64,000 bases of DNA from Daphnia pulex (Eukaryota; Arthropoda; Branchiopoda; Diplostraca; Daphniidae), in assembly GCF_021134715.1 (NCBI RefSeq), contig NC_060026.1, forward strand, positions 11,585,001-11,649,000. Reading direction: 5' to 3'. The notes under the pieces were generated by a model that was not told where the DNA came from, did not search any database, and saw nothing but the letters and a program-made list of their open reading frames with translations. How positions within the stretch are numbered: position 1 is the stretch's first letter; every line of letters begins with the position of its first letter. A program made the position numbers and the translations under genes. This document shows, in pieces, positions 36,301-47,283 of the stretch.

Positions 36301-36949
36301 ACAAATCACAATATACTTACCACATAATTGAATAATTCCAAAGGAAGCCGCGTAGGCTGCAGTTTAAAAAATGCGTAGGCCTATATAGCCCATCAATCAT
36401 TAATCGAAATCGTAAAATGGTTTTGAGTAAATTTTCATTTTTGTTCCTCTAATGTTCGTTATTAACCTGCATAACAACAAACAAACAAAAATCAAATAAT
36501 TATCAAAATGAAAGAATTAAAAAAATTGTTACTCAAAGTGAAAGTTGAGGCAACGAGTCTATCGTTGCCTGGTATATTATCAAGAACGTGGAGCACACAA
36601 AAAGAAATTAAGATTAATCAATCGTTAATTAAAAATAGAAGATTCAGTGAAGAATTGCTTTCCCTGATGATGAATAATGGAAACATCATATTTTAACGTT
36701 TCAACCTTATAGGTTAAACTCCTTCTCTTAAATTTGTTTATTTAGTTGTTTGTAATTGTATAGGCTACCTTATAGTTAAAAAAACCTACTGCTGATTTCA
36801 TTGCACAACGACAAAAGCTAAATGTTTCACATCGAAACGGTTATAAACTCGTCAATACGTATATCTTATTTATTTTTGTTATTCTTGAAAGATAAGACTT
36901 GACGTAAAAGAAGCGATAACCGTACACCGGCTTCCAGCTCTAAAGTGGC

Positions 36950-36956
36950 TATAAAT
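36950..36956 (+). promoter_or_regulatory. TATA box of the second C1q gene
   Basis: TATAAAT lies 47 bp before the ATG, in the phrase TCTAAAGTGGCTATAAATTG shared with the other two C1q genes. Confidence 0.6.
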
Positions 36957-36996
36957 TGAAACAAATCGCCGAATATATGACCAAAGACTGGGAAAA

Positions 36997-39078
36997 ATGA
37001 AAATGATTCGTTTCTCTATCCCCGTGTTATTAATTTTATGTTGCTGGATTGTATGTTTCTCTTTCGGTACTGTTGATGCTCAACTCAGGACGGACAAGCC
37101 AAGAGACAAGCCAGTAGGTAAGAGAGCAGGTAAGCCGGACAAACCAGTCAATCCGCTTAAGCCCGACAGAACAGGCAAGAAAGCCCAACCAGACGATGTT
37201 CAGACTAAAATAGGAGAACTTGAAAATCTGGTAAAGAAACTGAAGAATCAACTCGACAACAGTGTACGTTTCATCTCTATATCTACGTAGTTTCACCCTA
37301 TTTCTTTTAACCTTTTCGTGGCTAACTAATGGATAGATTAATTGATCATTTATTTTTTGGGGAATAAAACAAAACATGCGTCTATTTCTACAACAGAATG
37401 CAAAACAACAAGATTTGTTGAAGAACGTAGCGGAATTGGAGACCAAAGTGAAAAGAATCGAAAAGGTTATACCTTCCATATTGGATCATATCGCGCGTAA
37501 AATACCAGATATTCCCATGAGTGAGATCCACAGAACGTGCGCAGAAATCCGTGCAATGGATGTTTCGATTCCATCCGGAATGCAATGGATCGATCCGGAC
37601 GGACAAGGCGTCGGCGAAACTCCAATTTACGTGTACTGCGACATGACAACAGGTAAAATGAATTTGTGTTTCCTTCGCTAATTGAAACAAAAAAAGACAT
37701 TCACTTTTCTTTACTTAAAAATAAGGATCGACCACAATTAAACACGATAGTCTCGCTCCTATCAACGTGGGTCACTGCGCAGGGGCCGGATGTTATTCGC
37801 GCCCCATCAAATATGAAGCGTCCATGGCACAAATAAAAGCTTTGACCGATTTGTCTAGTGAATGCCGTCAGTCGATCATAGTAAGTTTCGTTGGTACCTA
37901 TCTGAATAGATATCATGTTCATAAGGGAATTCATTATAATTTTTAGTACGATTGCTTTAACGCGCCACACAAATTCCAAAATACCATGTTATCCTGGTGG
38001 AACGACAGAAATGGGAATTCACAATATTTCTGGGCCGGAAACAACGCATACGGAATTCCCACCTGTCAGTGTGGAATTGATGGGAATTGTGCTGTTTCTT
38101 CAGTCATGTGCAACTGTGACAGTCTTGGACAACAGCAGTTATCCGACAAAGGTAAATTGTTTTACTGACATCGGAAAATGATAATAGTAATGTTGGCTCA
38201 AAAACTTTTGATTTGTTCAGGTGTTATCACTAGCAAAAATATTTTACCAATCACTCGCCTTAATTTTGGTGGAACTCCATCGCCATCTTCCTCCGGTATC
38301 CACACACTGGGCAATTTGACATGCTCCGGATATTCCAGACAGCCAGAACCCTCGACAAAACCTGCAGAAATCGCTACTCCAATGCCAAAGTCATGTGGTG
38401 ATCTAAAGAAAATGGGTTACACCCTGAGCGGTTTCTTTTCCATCAAAGGACATAAAATGATGGCATCCGTTTATTGTGATTTCTCCAAACTCCCTACAGA
38501 TGCCGGTAAAATATTTGAATTTTTATTAATTATTTATTCAATTTAAAACTGATTTATTACGAAAAGGTTTCCAGAAATGGATTGGATACATTGACGTCAA
38601 ATCGGCGCCAACGTACTTTTACGTTCAGCGAAACAAAAAATTCGACAAAGCCAACACTCCAATTACGTTCCATTCTGCGATCGCAAACGCTGGAAATGCC
38701 ATGAATCTTCTAACAGGAAAATTCAAGGCACTCGTCAAGGGAACCTATTTCTTCTCCTTTTCCGGACTTGCGTTTTCTCCTGGATGCTCTAATGCTTGTT
38801 CATCTTTGATGTATCAAGTGAAAAATGATTTCGGTTTACAAGTCTCTCTTTTACTGAATGGTGAACGAATCGGGTTCGGTTCCGTTCAAGATTCGAACGC
38901 CGTCGCCAATCAATGGAGCCCTGTGACCTTCCAGTCGACCCTGATCTTACAAAAAGGCGATACTGTTTGGGTACAAATTTCTTACCTATCGTCAGGAGCG
39001 TATTTGCACGATGACAATTTCCACCACACCCATTTCACTGGTTTCATGTTGGAACAGGAAATCCTCGACTCCCTTTGA
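36997..39078 (+). CDS. Secreted coiled-coil / CASPR-type fibrinogen-like / C1q protein
   Basis: Six exons (36997-37263, 37397-37652, 37726-37880, 37947-38151, 38221-38505, 38567-39078) give an uninterrupted frame of about 559 residues. The first 29 residues are a signal peptide ending near FGTVDAQ. Instead of SSGQ repeats there is a short Lys/Pro-rich spacer, followed by a coiled coil (VQTKIGELENLVKKLKNQLD). Exons 2-5 carry the Cys-rich fibrinogen-like domain (VYCDMTTG, SWWNDRNGNSQYFWAG, CQCGIDGNC). Exon 6 is the C1q domain ending GAYLHDDNFHHTHFTGFM. Exon lengths 3 and 4 (155 and 205 bp) equal those of the paralogues. Exons 2-4 and their introns are almost identical to the third gene, which points to recent duplication or conversion. 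Likely a secreted oligomer; ligand unknown. Confidence 0.88.
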
Positions 39079-39231
39079 ACTGTAGAAGAATTTGTGTCGT
39101 AGAGAAAATGGCATTAATTCTAATACAAAGGTCAAATGAAAGTTATTAAACTGGGGCGTTTTTCTTGTTTTGTATATAATAGCATCCAGCAATCTCGTGA
39201 AAGATAAAAATGAAATGTTGTTTGTTCACGG
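39079..39231. other. 3' flank of the second C1q gene
   Basis: Short non-coding stretch. No canonical gene feature beyond the likely 3' UTR was seen. Confidence 0.4.
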
Positions 39232-39591
39232 ATGTCACGAAATGTGGCATGGTTGCCATCACTTATATTGGTTATTGCCAGCTGGTTGCTTGCTGCCTTT
39301 GCCAGACCTGTTAAAATCTTTGGATTTTTAGACAGGGTATTCGGGAAAGCCCGTTTCCCGCACTTTATGGATACTCTCCTCCCTCCAAAAAACCAAAAAA
39401 TTTCGATGACGTCGTTTACCGAACGGCCCCATAGGGCTATACAACGTTTGCTATCAACAGATTCTGCTAATCAGTACGTATGTTACGATCTTACGAACCA
39501 GGGAAGTTCCGACTATAAACAGATCTCTACGTCGGTCTCCCAGTCATTTTTCAAACTAGGGAAACGCACCAGACAATTTTTGAATATCTGA
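39232..39591 (+). CDS. Hypothetical small protein with signal-peptide-like start
   Basis: An ATG-started ORF of 119 codons begins with a hydrophobic stretch (WLPSLILVIASWLLAAFA) that would act as a signal peptide or membrane anchor. It continues with a basic, featureless tail. No family was recognised, no TATA box or paralogue was seen, and it lies in spacer DNA between two C1q genes. It may be a chance ORF. Conservation in related species would decide. Confidence 0.25.
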   Translation: MSRNVAWLPSLILVIASWLLAAFARPVKIFGFLDRVFGKARFPHFMDTLLPPKNQKISMTSFTERPHRAIQRLLSTDSANQYVCYDLTNQGSSDYKQISTSVSQSFFKLGKRTRQFLNI

Positions 39592-40882
39592 ATATATAAC
39601 TGCTACATGAAATTGTCACATACCTAAATAAAACTCGTCATATCCAATCTCTTTGTCTGATTTCAATTAATGAATAATTATTCATTCAAAATATAAAAAT
39701 TACGGGTAGCAACAACGAATAATTTAAAGGCTCATCGTCATTCTTTCATTCAAGACACGTAATGAGGTTCATGTGATTGCAAGGGTCGCTGATATGTGGG
39801 AACGTCTGATTCTATATGAATGGTAACAGCTGTATACATGATGGTATACTAACATAATAACAGCCAGTTATTGTATTGTTGTGTTCCCGATTTATTGGGG
39901 TAGTCTCAAACAAGATAGTCCTCCGCCTTGCATTACAGCCCTGGATAATTCACAATATAGTGCTCATAACCATCGGTTACGTAATAAAAGTAAATTTGTC
40001 TTGCTGTGTTTTGGAATGTCTGTCGGGACTTCCATCTAAAAGGCCTACATCGAAACTCTAGTGAACAGAATACGTGGACGTTTTGCTTTTTTACTGGTTG
40101 CGAATTTTGCGATTACATGCGATTAAATGATTTTAAAAAATAAAAAAATTGGACAAATAATATATTTTTTTTTCATCGTCGAATTCCTTGTCGTCCTGTT
40201 GCAGCCCACCTGTTTTCCACCCAGACGCCCATAAAGTGCAGAGCAAAGTTTTATCTTGTTATCTTGTTTTTAAAAAATTCCACATAGCCACACATTTAAT
40301 TGTTATATATATATGGGGTCCATAGGCTTATCGACGATTCCGAGTTATAATCCTATAAGCTGTTACAGCGGCTGTGAAACAATCAGAAATAAGCATAAAG
40401 TTTATGAACTTTATGTACTTATCGACTTCATACATGTACTGTAGCCTGTAGGTTTATTCTCATCTACAGTTTTCTTATCACATACTTGCGTAATCTCAAA
40501 GGAGGCCGTAGATTGCACACTACTCAAAGCCAAAGTTAAAACTGTCTTTAGTAGATTGAAAAATATGCAGCAAATTCTAAACCAACACCAATTGGATAAT
40601 AAATAATAATATCAATCATTAATTTTAAAAAATAGGTTTCAACATGTGGTTATAATCTTCGTCTAGTTTCGTCAAATATTTTGTGTTGATGTTTCTGAAG
40701 ATTTTTAACGTTAAAACAAACCTCATGGACATTGCACAACGGCAATAGCTATAAATGTTCAGATAGAAACGTTTAAAGCTTAAAGTATGTTTTATTACAT
40801 GTATAATCCATTTAAGATAAAAACCTGACATAAAAACGGGCAAGAATCATACTCCGGATCCAACGCTCGGCTCTGAAATGGC
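39592..40882. repeat. Duplicated spacer between C1q genes
   Basis: Positions 39836-39965 match 28976-29100 (3' flank of the first gene). Positions 40205-40440 match 19350-19550 and 36088-36300 (5' flanks). Positions 40498-40800 match parts of 12940-13420. No gene was recognised in it. The order, 3' flank followed by 5' flank, is what a tandem duplication of a gene plus both flanks would leave. Confidence 0.65.
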
Positions 40883-40890
40883 TATATATT
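40883..40890 (+). promoter_or_regulatory. TATA box of the third C1q gene
   Basis: TATATATT lies 54 bp upstream of the ATG, in the phrase TCTGAAATGGCTATATATTG, the shared motif of the three paralogues with one change in the TATA core. Confidence 0.55.
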
Positions 40891-40936
40891 GAAACACCAA
40901 ATTGTGACCAGAGCCAGTTAGATTAAGACGGAAAGA

Positions 40937-43089
40937 ATGAAAATGATTCGTTTCTCTATCCCCGTGTTATTAATTTTATGTTGCTCTATTATTTGTTTTT
41001 CTTTCGGTACTGTTGATGCTCAAGGCGACTCAGGCAAGACGGCCAAGTCAGAAGTCAAGACGGAGAAGCCAGGAGACAAGCAAGTAGGTAAGACAGCAGG
41101 TAAGCCAGGAGACAAGTCGGCCAATAAACTAGGCCTAGTCAACAAGCCGCGTAAGCCCAACAAAATCAAGAAAGCCGAGCCAGCTAAGTCGACCAAGCCA
41201 GACGATGTTCAGACTAAAATTGGAGAACTTGAAAATCTGGTAAAGAAACTGAAGAATCAACTCGACAACAGTGTACGTTTAATCTCTATATACTTAGCTT
41301 CACCCTTTTTCTTTTAACCTTTTCGTGGCTAACTATAATGGATAGATTAATTTGATCATTTATTTTTTGGGGAATAAAACAAAACATGCGTCTATTTCTA
41401 CAACAGAATGCAAAACAACAAGATTTGTTGAAGAACGTAGCGGAACTGGAGACCAAAGTGAAAACACTCGAAAAGATTTTACCTTCCATATTTGATCAGA
41501 TCGCGCGTAAAATACCAGATATTCCCATGGGTGAGATCCGCAGAACGTGCGCAGAAATCCGTGCAATGGATGTTTCGATTCCATCCGGAATGCAATGGAT
41601 CGATCCGGACGGACAAGGCGTCGGCGAAACTCCAATTTACGTGTACTGCGACATGACAACAGGTAAAATGAATTTGTGTTTCCTTCGCTAATTGAAACAA
41701 AAAAAGACATTCACTTTTCTTTACTTAAAAATAAGGATCGACCACAATTAAACACGATAGTCTCGCTCCTATCAACGTGGATCACTGCGCAGGGGCCGGA
41801 TGTTATTCGCGTTCCATCAAATATGAAGCGTCCATGGCACAAATAAAAGCTTTGACCGATTTGTCTAGTGAATGCCGTCAGTCGATCACAGTAAGTTTCG
41901 TTGGTATCTGAATACCGTAGCTATCCTGTTAAGGGAATTTATCATAATTTTTAATGTATCCCAGTACGATTGCTTCAACGCGCCGCACAAATTGGAAAAT
42001 ACCATGTACTCCTGGTGGAACGACAGAAATGGGAATTCACAATATTTCTGGGCCGGAAACAACGCATATGGAATTCCCACCTGTCAGTGTGGAATTGATG
42101 GGAATTGTGCCGTTTCTTCAGTCATGTGCAACTGTGACAGTCTCGCACAACGGCAGTTATCCGACAAAGGTAAATCAGTCATGTCATCAGAAAATTTTAA
42201 AAATAATATGTCTCAAAAACATTTTGATTCGTTCAGGTGTTATCACTGACAAAAATATTTTACCAATCACTCGCCTTCATTTTGGTCGAACTCAATCGCA
42301 ATCTTCCTCCGGTATCCACACACTGGGCAATTTGACATGCTCCGGATATTCCAGACAGCCAGAACCCTCGACAAAACCTGCAGAAATCGCTACTCCAATG
42401 CCAACGTCCTGTGATGATCTAAAGGATATGGGTTACACCCTGAGCGGTTTCTTTTCCATCAAAGGACATAAAATGATGGAATCTGTTTATTGTGATTTCA
42501 CCGATTTTTTCAAGATCCCGGTAAAATATTTGTTTTGCATTAATTATTTATTCAATTTAAAACTGATTTATTACGAAAAGGTTTCGAGAAATTTATTGGA
42601 TACATTGACGTCAAATCGGTGCCAACATATTTTTACGTTCAGAGAAACCAAAAATTCAACAAGCCCAACACCCCAATTACGTTTGATTTTGAGCAAGTAA
42701 ACGTCGGAAAGGCCATGAACCCATCAGGAAAATTCAAGGCATCCGTCAAGGGAACTTATTTCTTCTCCTTCGCGGGACTGGCGTTTTTTCCTGCTTGCTC
42801 TGATTCTTGCTTATCATCGTATAGTGTGAAAAATGAATTCGGTTTACAAGTCTCTCTTTTTTTGAACGGCAATCGAATTGGACTCGCGTCGGTTCAAGAT
42901 TCCATTTTCGTCTCCGCTAATCAATGGAGCCCTGTGACCCTCCAGTCGACTCTAAACTTACAAAAAGGAGATACAGTCTGGTTAGAAATTTCTTACCTTT
43001 CGTCAGGAGCGTATTTGCACGATGACAATTTCCACCACACCCATTTCACTGGTTTCATGTTGGAGGAGGAAATCGTCGACTCCCTTTGA
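40937..43089 (+). CDS. C1q-family paralogue with a frameshift in exon 5
   Basis: Six exons can be placed as in the paralogues (40937-41272, 41407-41662, 41736-41890, 41965-42169, 42237-42520, 42581-43089). They encode signal peptide, Lys/Pro/Gly-rich spacer, coiled coil, CASPR-type fibrinogen-like domain and C1q domain. Exon 5 is 284 bp instead of 285: near 42500-42520 the sequence departs from the other genes and is one base short. The full splice therefore runs into a stop early in exon 6, although exon 6 itself has an intact C1q frame. Skipping exon 5 would restore frame, because exons 4 and 6 meet in the same phase. It may be a recent null allele, an exon-skipped form or a sequence error. 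Exons 2-4 are nearly identical to those of the second gene. Confidence 0.75.
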
Positions 43090-43666
43090 ACTGTAAATGA
43101 ATTTGTGTAGTAAAGAAATTTAATTGTTTTTTAGAAATAAACAAAATGAAGTTAGGTTGAAATGCATTTTTTCTACATACAGTTGTACATAATTGAATAC
43201 CATCTCGAGAGGATGAGAATGTTTCAGGGGTTTTGTGTTTAATACTGGGTAATACTTAACGTATCTATTACCGTAATAGATACGTTTATCACGTAGACCC
43301 AAACTTCGTATTGGGTTAGCTAAAAAAATCTCTTTCGGAGGTTTGGTAGTCAGTTCAGAGAACTTAACCAAATTAGACTGAAATGGTTCAACTTTTGTGG
43401 CAATCGAGACTATATTTAATCTGTCCGCTTGGTTAACTTTACTCAGTGGTCAACATTTTATTTTTAAAAGGATCGGGAACTAGTTTGATGTAGGGAATAT
43501 GGAAGTTTCTACTTCGGTCTTCAAACATTTCATCCACATGTAGTCGACTAGTCGAGAAAGGCGATTATAAAGAAACGAAATTACATTGTATTATAACGGA
43601 GAACGCAGCTACAACGGACGCCTTTATAATAACGTTTTTATGACACTATAATGTGATACACCCACT
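43090..43666. other. Spacer between convergent genes, with a perfect palindrome
   Basis: No gene was seen. ACGTATCTATTA at 43259-43270 is perfectly mirrored at 43274-43285 around a 3-nt loop. Confidence 0.5.
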
Positions 43667-46600
43667 TCAATCGCTGTCAGCCACATCGCTGGACTCTGGT
43701 TCACTTTCCATTTCTTCTTCCTCGCTTTCTTCTTTTTCAACCTTTTTCTTGTCAGTCTTCTTGCTGGAGCCCTTGGACTTCTTCTTGGCGCCTTCAGACG
43801 CTGAGGAGGATTCTTCGTCGGTGCTGATGTATTCCTTACTTTTGAAGTCGCCAGGAGATTTAACTGGAGTTGTTTTAGCAGCTTTGGTTGGCGTTTTAGT
43901 TGGCGTTTTGGTTGACGACTTGCTAGAGGACTTGGACGACTTGGCGGCTTTCTCCTCTTTGTCCTTGCTTTTGGAAGAACTGCTAGCAACTGCCGATCCT
44001 CCTCCAGACGCAGTATATTCTTTCATAGCCTTATCATAGGCCTCTTTAGCAACTTTAGCTTTGGCTTCCCATATAGATCGATCTTCAACCTTCTGCCACA
44101 TTTCGCCACCTTTTTTCATCAGATCTGTGACACTTATGCCAGGGTTATCTTTTTTAATCTGTTCGCGTGAGTCGTTCAACCACAGCATGTACGACGACTG
44201 TGGTCGTTTGGGCCTGTTTGCATCCTTATCCTTCTTGGATTTGTGCGATCTGGGAGTTTTAGGGGCCTACAACAAAATTAATAAACGATAAAAACTTTAA
44301 TTCTGAAATTATTGGCAAATTGAAAGATGATATTACCGCCGATTTCGAGCTACTGGATTTCTTGGGTTCCTTTTCCTTTTTCTCCTTCTCCTCTTTTTTG
44401 TCCTTCTTTTTCTTCTTTTTGGACGAGGAATCGGAATCACTGCCAGAACCACTGCCAGCCTTGGCAGCACTACTAGCCTTCGCAGCACTACTAGCCTTGG
44501 CTCCACCTGATGCGTCGGATGCTTCCGAGTCGGTCGTAGCCACATTGGAGTCGTATTCTTCTGCTACGTCACTTTCCTCACCAGGTTTGAAGTCTTCGTC
44601 ATTTTCATCAGAATCTCCACCCGAATCGTCACCTGCAACTGGCACATGTTAGTGGAAAGGCTTTTGTTTCGTTAAGCAAGGAAAACGTACCAACTGCGTC
44701 ACGCTGTTTGCCTTCAGCCTTGACACGAGCCAAATATGCGTCGGGCGCTTCCTCTTCGTCCGAATCGCCAAAATCATCCCCATGAGCGGACTTGTCCTAT
44801 TACGTACAACAAAAACTGATTAGTACAAACACTATCAATGGGTTGCTAGATCTTACGGATCGGCCAGTATTTTTGACGCGGAGCTTCTTGTTGTTTACGA
44901 AATCGTACAAGCGGTTATATTCCTCCTTTTCAATGCTACTGAAGGTGTGAACAACCCCATTTTTGGTCTCAACTTCGAAGTCAAAAGAACGGGTACTTCC
45001 TCCGCCACGAGCAAAGTTAACACTTGCAATTTCTTCGAATCTGTGCGAAGGAAGAATAAATTAAAAAATATGCAAACAAAAATTTCAGGGAAACGAATTC
45101 TACCGAATGTGAATAGGAGGTTTATGAACGTAAATAAAACCACGTTCTAGCGGATACAAGTATCCGGCTGCTGCTTTGTAGGAACATCCAACAGCGGGGG
45201 TTCCAGAATGGCTATAAATAATTAAAAAAGAAGGAAACTGTGAAATCAGTCTAGAACACTTGAAATGAAAATATAAAATTTTACCCAGTAAAATTTCCAG
45301 GTATAGTGACCTTTCGGTTAACCATGGCCTTCATGACGGTACTCATAACTTCATAAGTTGGACCATTACAATCACGAGAAAGTCGGCCTTCAAACTTTTC
45401 TTTCAATTCCTCCCTGTTAGGACAAACGTTTTTTGATGACGTGTTGAAAATGTTGAATTATTCAAAATTACTCACTCTGATAATGGTATTTCAAAAGATG
45501 TCTCCTCATCTTTGTTAAAGAGAAGGACCAAAAAGTGGTAACGCGTCTGACCTTGCTTAATAGGTGGATCAAGGCTTACCTGAATTACACAATAAAAATA
45601 TGTAGATTAATGATGATTCTTTTCTTAATTTCTTTTTCAGAGATGTGTAACTTACTACAAAGAAAATTTGCCGACCATCTTTGTGCGGAAGTAAAAACAG
45701 GCGAAGTACAGTAGAGGCTGGAATCTTGTAGTCAAATGTCTTACCATGAAGTTGAAAGAATGATTGGAAAACTTTGATGTCATAGCGACCTCTGTCAAGG
45801 ATAAAAACTAAATGAGCAAATGTTTTAAGTACAAATGATAGAAAATACCTTGGTGTGAGGCACTGAACTTCTCTGAAGATGGCAATTGCATCACCAGTAG
45901 CACTGATGACACTTGCTTTAGGCATCACCTGCTTCTGGAATGCTTCAACAGCATCATCTCCACCTTGATCATTGGACTGAATGAAGAGACGCATCTCCAT
46001 CAGACTGACTGATGCATCATCATTCTAGTTTTAGAGAAAATAAAGCAGTAGGTAAGATGTCTGCAGCATTGTTTGTCATAATAGTACCCACCTGATGGAA
46101 TTCTAAGGTGACTTCATTTTTCCCTGTTGTGCATTGGGACACATTGCTTAGAGGAATCTCAAAGGCAGTATGGTTTCCAACTTCAAAAGACATAGTTGAA
46201 CCACTGAACTCAGCACGGCCCCAATTCCATCCTTTGACACTCAGCTCTTTCTCCAGCATGTCTTTTTTGTAGGTTTGAGTAAAAAACTTTGCCAGCTTGT
46301 CTTGATCCTAGACAAAACCAAATTAATAGGAAATTGAAAATAAAAAAGCTTTCAAATGTTAAAAAATTACTTACTGAATCTTTAAATCCACCATAGCGAT
46401 GAAGTGCTCCGGTTCTGAGAAATACACGTAGTCCCCAAGCACCAGCTAGTCGCTGCCAGTTAACCAATTCAATGTCAGAAGAACTTATCTGTTCAACTTT
46501 ACCCGTTTTGGAATTCTTGAACACGATACTCTGATCCGTTAGTTTTAGACGGCCTGGAGTCTAGAAGAAAAAATTTTGTCAATAGAAGAAGATTCACGTG

Positions 46601-46683
46601 CAGCCGATATGACAATTTAGCGAGCCTCTTACCATTGAGCCTTTAATTTCAGCTGAAACATCAGAGAACTCTAAAAAATCCAT
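43667..46683 (-). CDS. Ssrp1: SSRP1, HMG-box subunit of the FACT histone chaperone
   Basis: Twelve exons (46683-46633, 46560-46375, 46307-46092, 46024-45849, 45791-45656, 45579-45476, 45413-45285, 45211-45104, 45040-44857, 44796-44691, 44632-44337, 44266-43667) join into about 763 residues, close to the usual 700-750. SSRP1 pairs with SPT16 to reorganise nucleosomes in transcription and replication. The N-terminus (MDFLEFSDVSAEIKG) and the tandem PH-like regions are conserved. They are followed by an acidic stretch (DDSGGDSDENDEDFKPGEES), Lys-rich linkers, one HMG box (about residues 582-648, starting PKRPQSSYMLWLNDSREQ), and a long Ser/Lys/acidic tail ending SSDVADSD. The start ATG matches the family N-terminus. 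It is transcribed away from CCDC25 across about 600 bp. Confidence 0.97.
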
Positions 46684-47283
46684 CACACAACGAAAAAATT
46701 GTAATCCCGATTGGCGAAATGAATAAAAATCCAACTAGACGAGCTGGAAAGCAAGAGAATAATCGTAACAATGTAAAACACCAGCAGTCGGTTATTTTAC
46801 TTCGCGCCGAGCGGAGAAGTATAAGGAATGGCCATAAAGCGTTGCCAGTGAAACTCGTTTGGGCAACGCTAGATTTTAAAGATATTTGATACCGTATTTG
46901 AACATTTGAAATAAATCATAGTTTAATAGAAAAATTATTTTTAAGTAGAAATTTAAACTGGGGAAGAGGATTTTTCGTTGATTGGATTGGATAGGATTTC
47001 AGGATTGTGGAATGTGGATTCTACAATGTTGAGACTCCAGATGGCACTCACTACCATAGATTTTCTAGAGCTTTACATGATCAAAAGATCAAAAAGTGGT
47101 CAAGAGGGATCGACCGTATTCTTCTAGTGTTATCCGAAGTACTGTCAGCCGCAAGGCGGATTGTCAAGTTGCATTTACTATTGTAGAAAATAGTATATCC
47201 ACGTGTTAAAAAATTGGAATTTGGATCTGAATGTTTTCTCGCTGGCCCTCTCAAATTAGTTGACTATATTTTTAAGATTTAAA
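46684..47283. promoter_or_regulatory. Shared divergent promoter region of SSRP1 and CCDC25
   Basis: The start codons of two conserved housekeeping genes lie 600 bp apart and face away from each other. No TATA box in a suitable place was recognised for either gene. The region must hold both 5' UTRs and promoters, but individual sites cannot be named. Confidence 0.6.

Noticed and set aside
44320-44652. Ser/Phe-rich plus-strand ORFs opposite SSRP1 (also 43653-44039)
   Set aside because: They are shadows of Lys/Asp/Ser-rich SSRP1 exons on the other strand.
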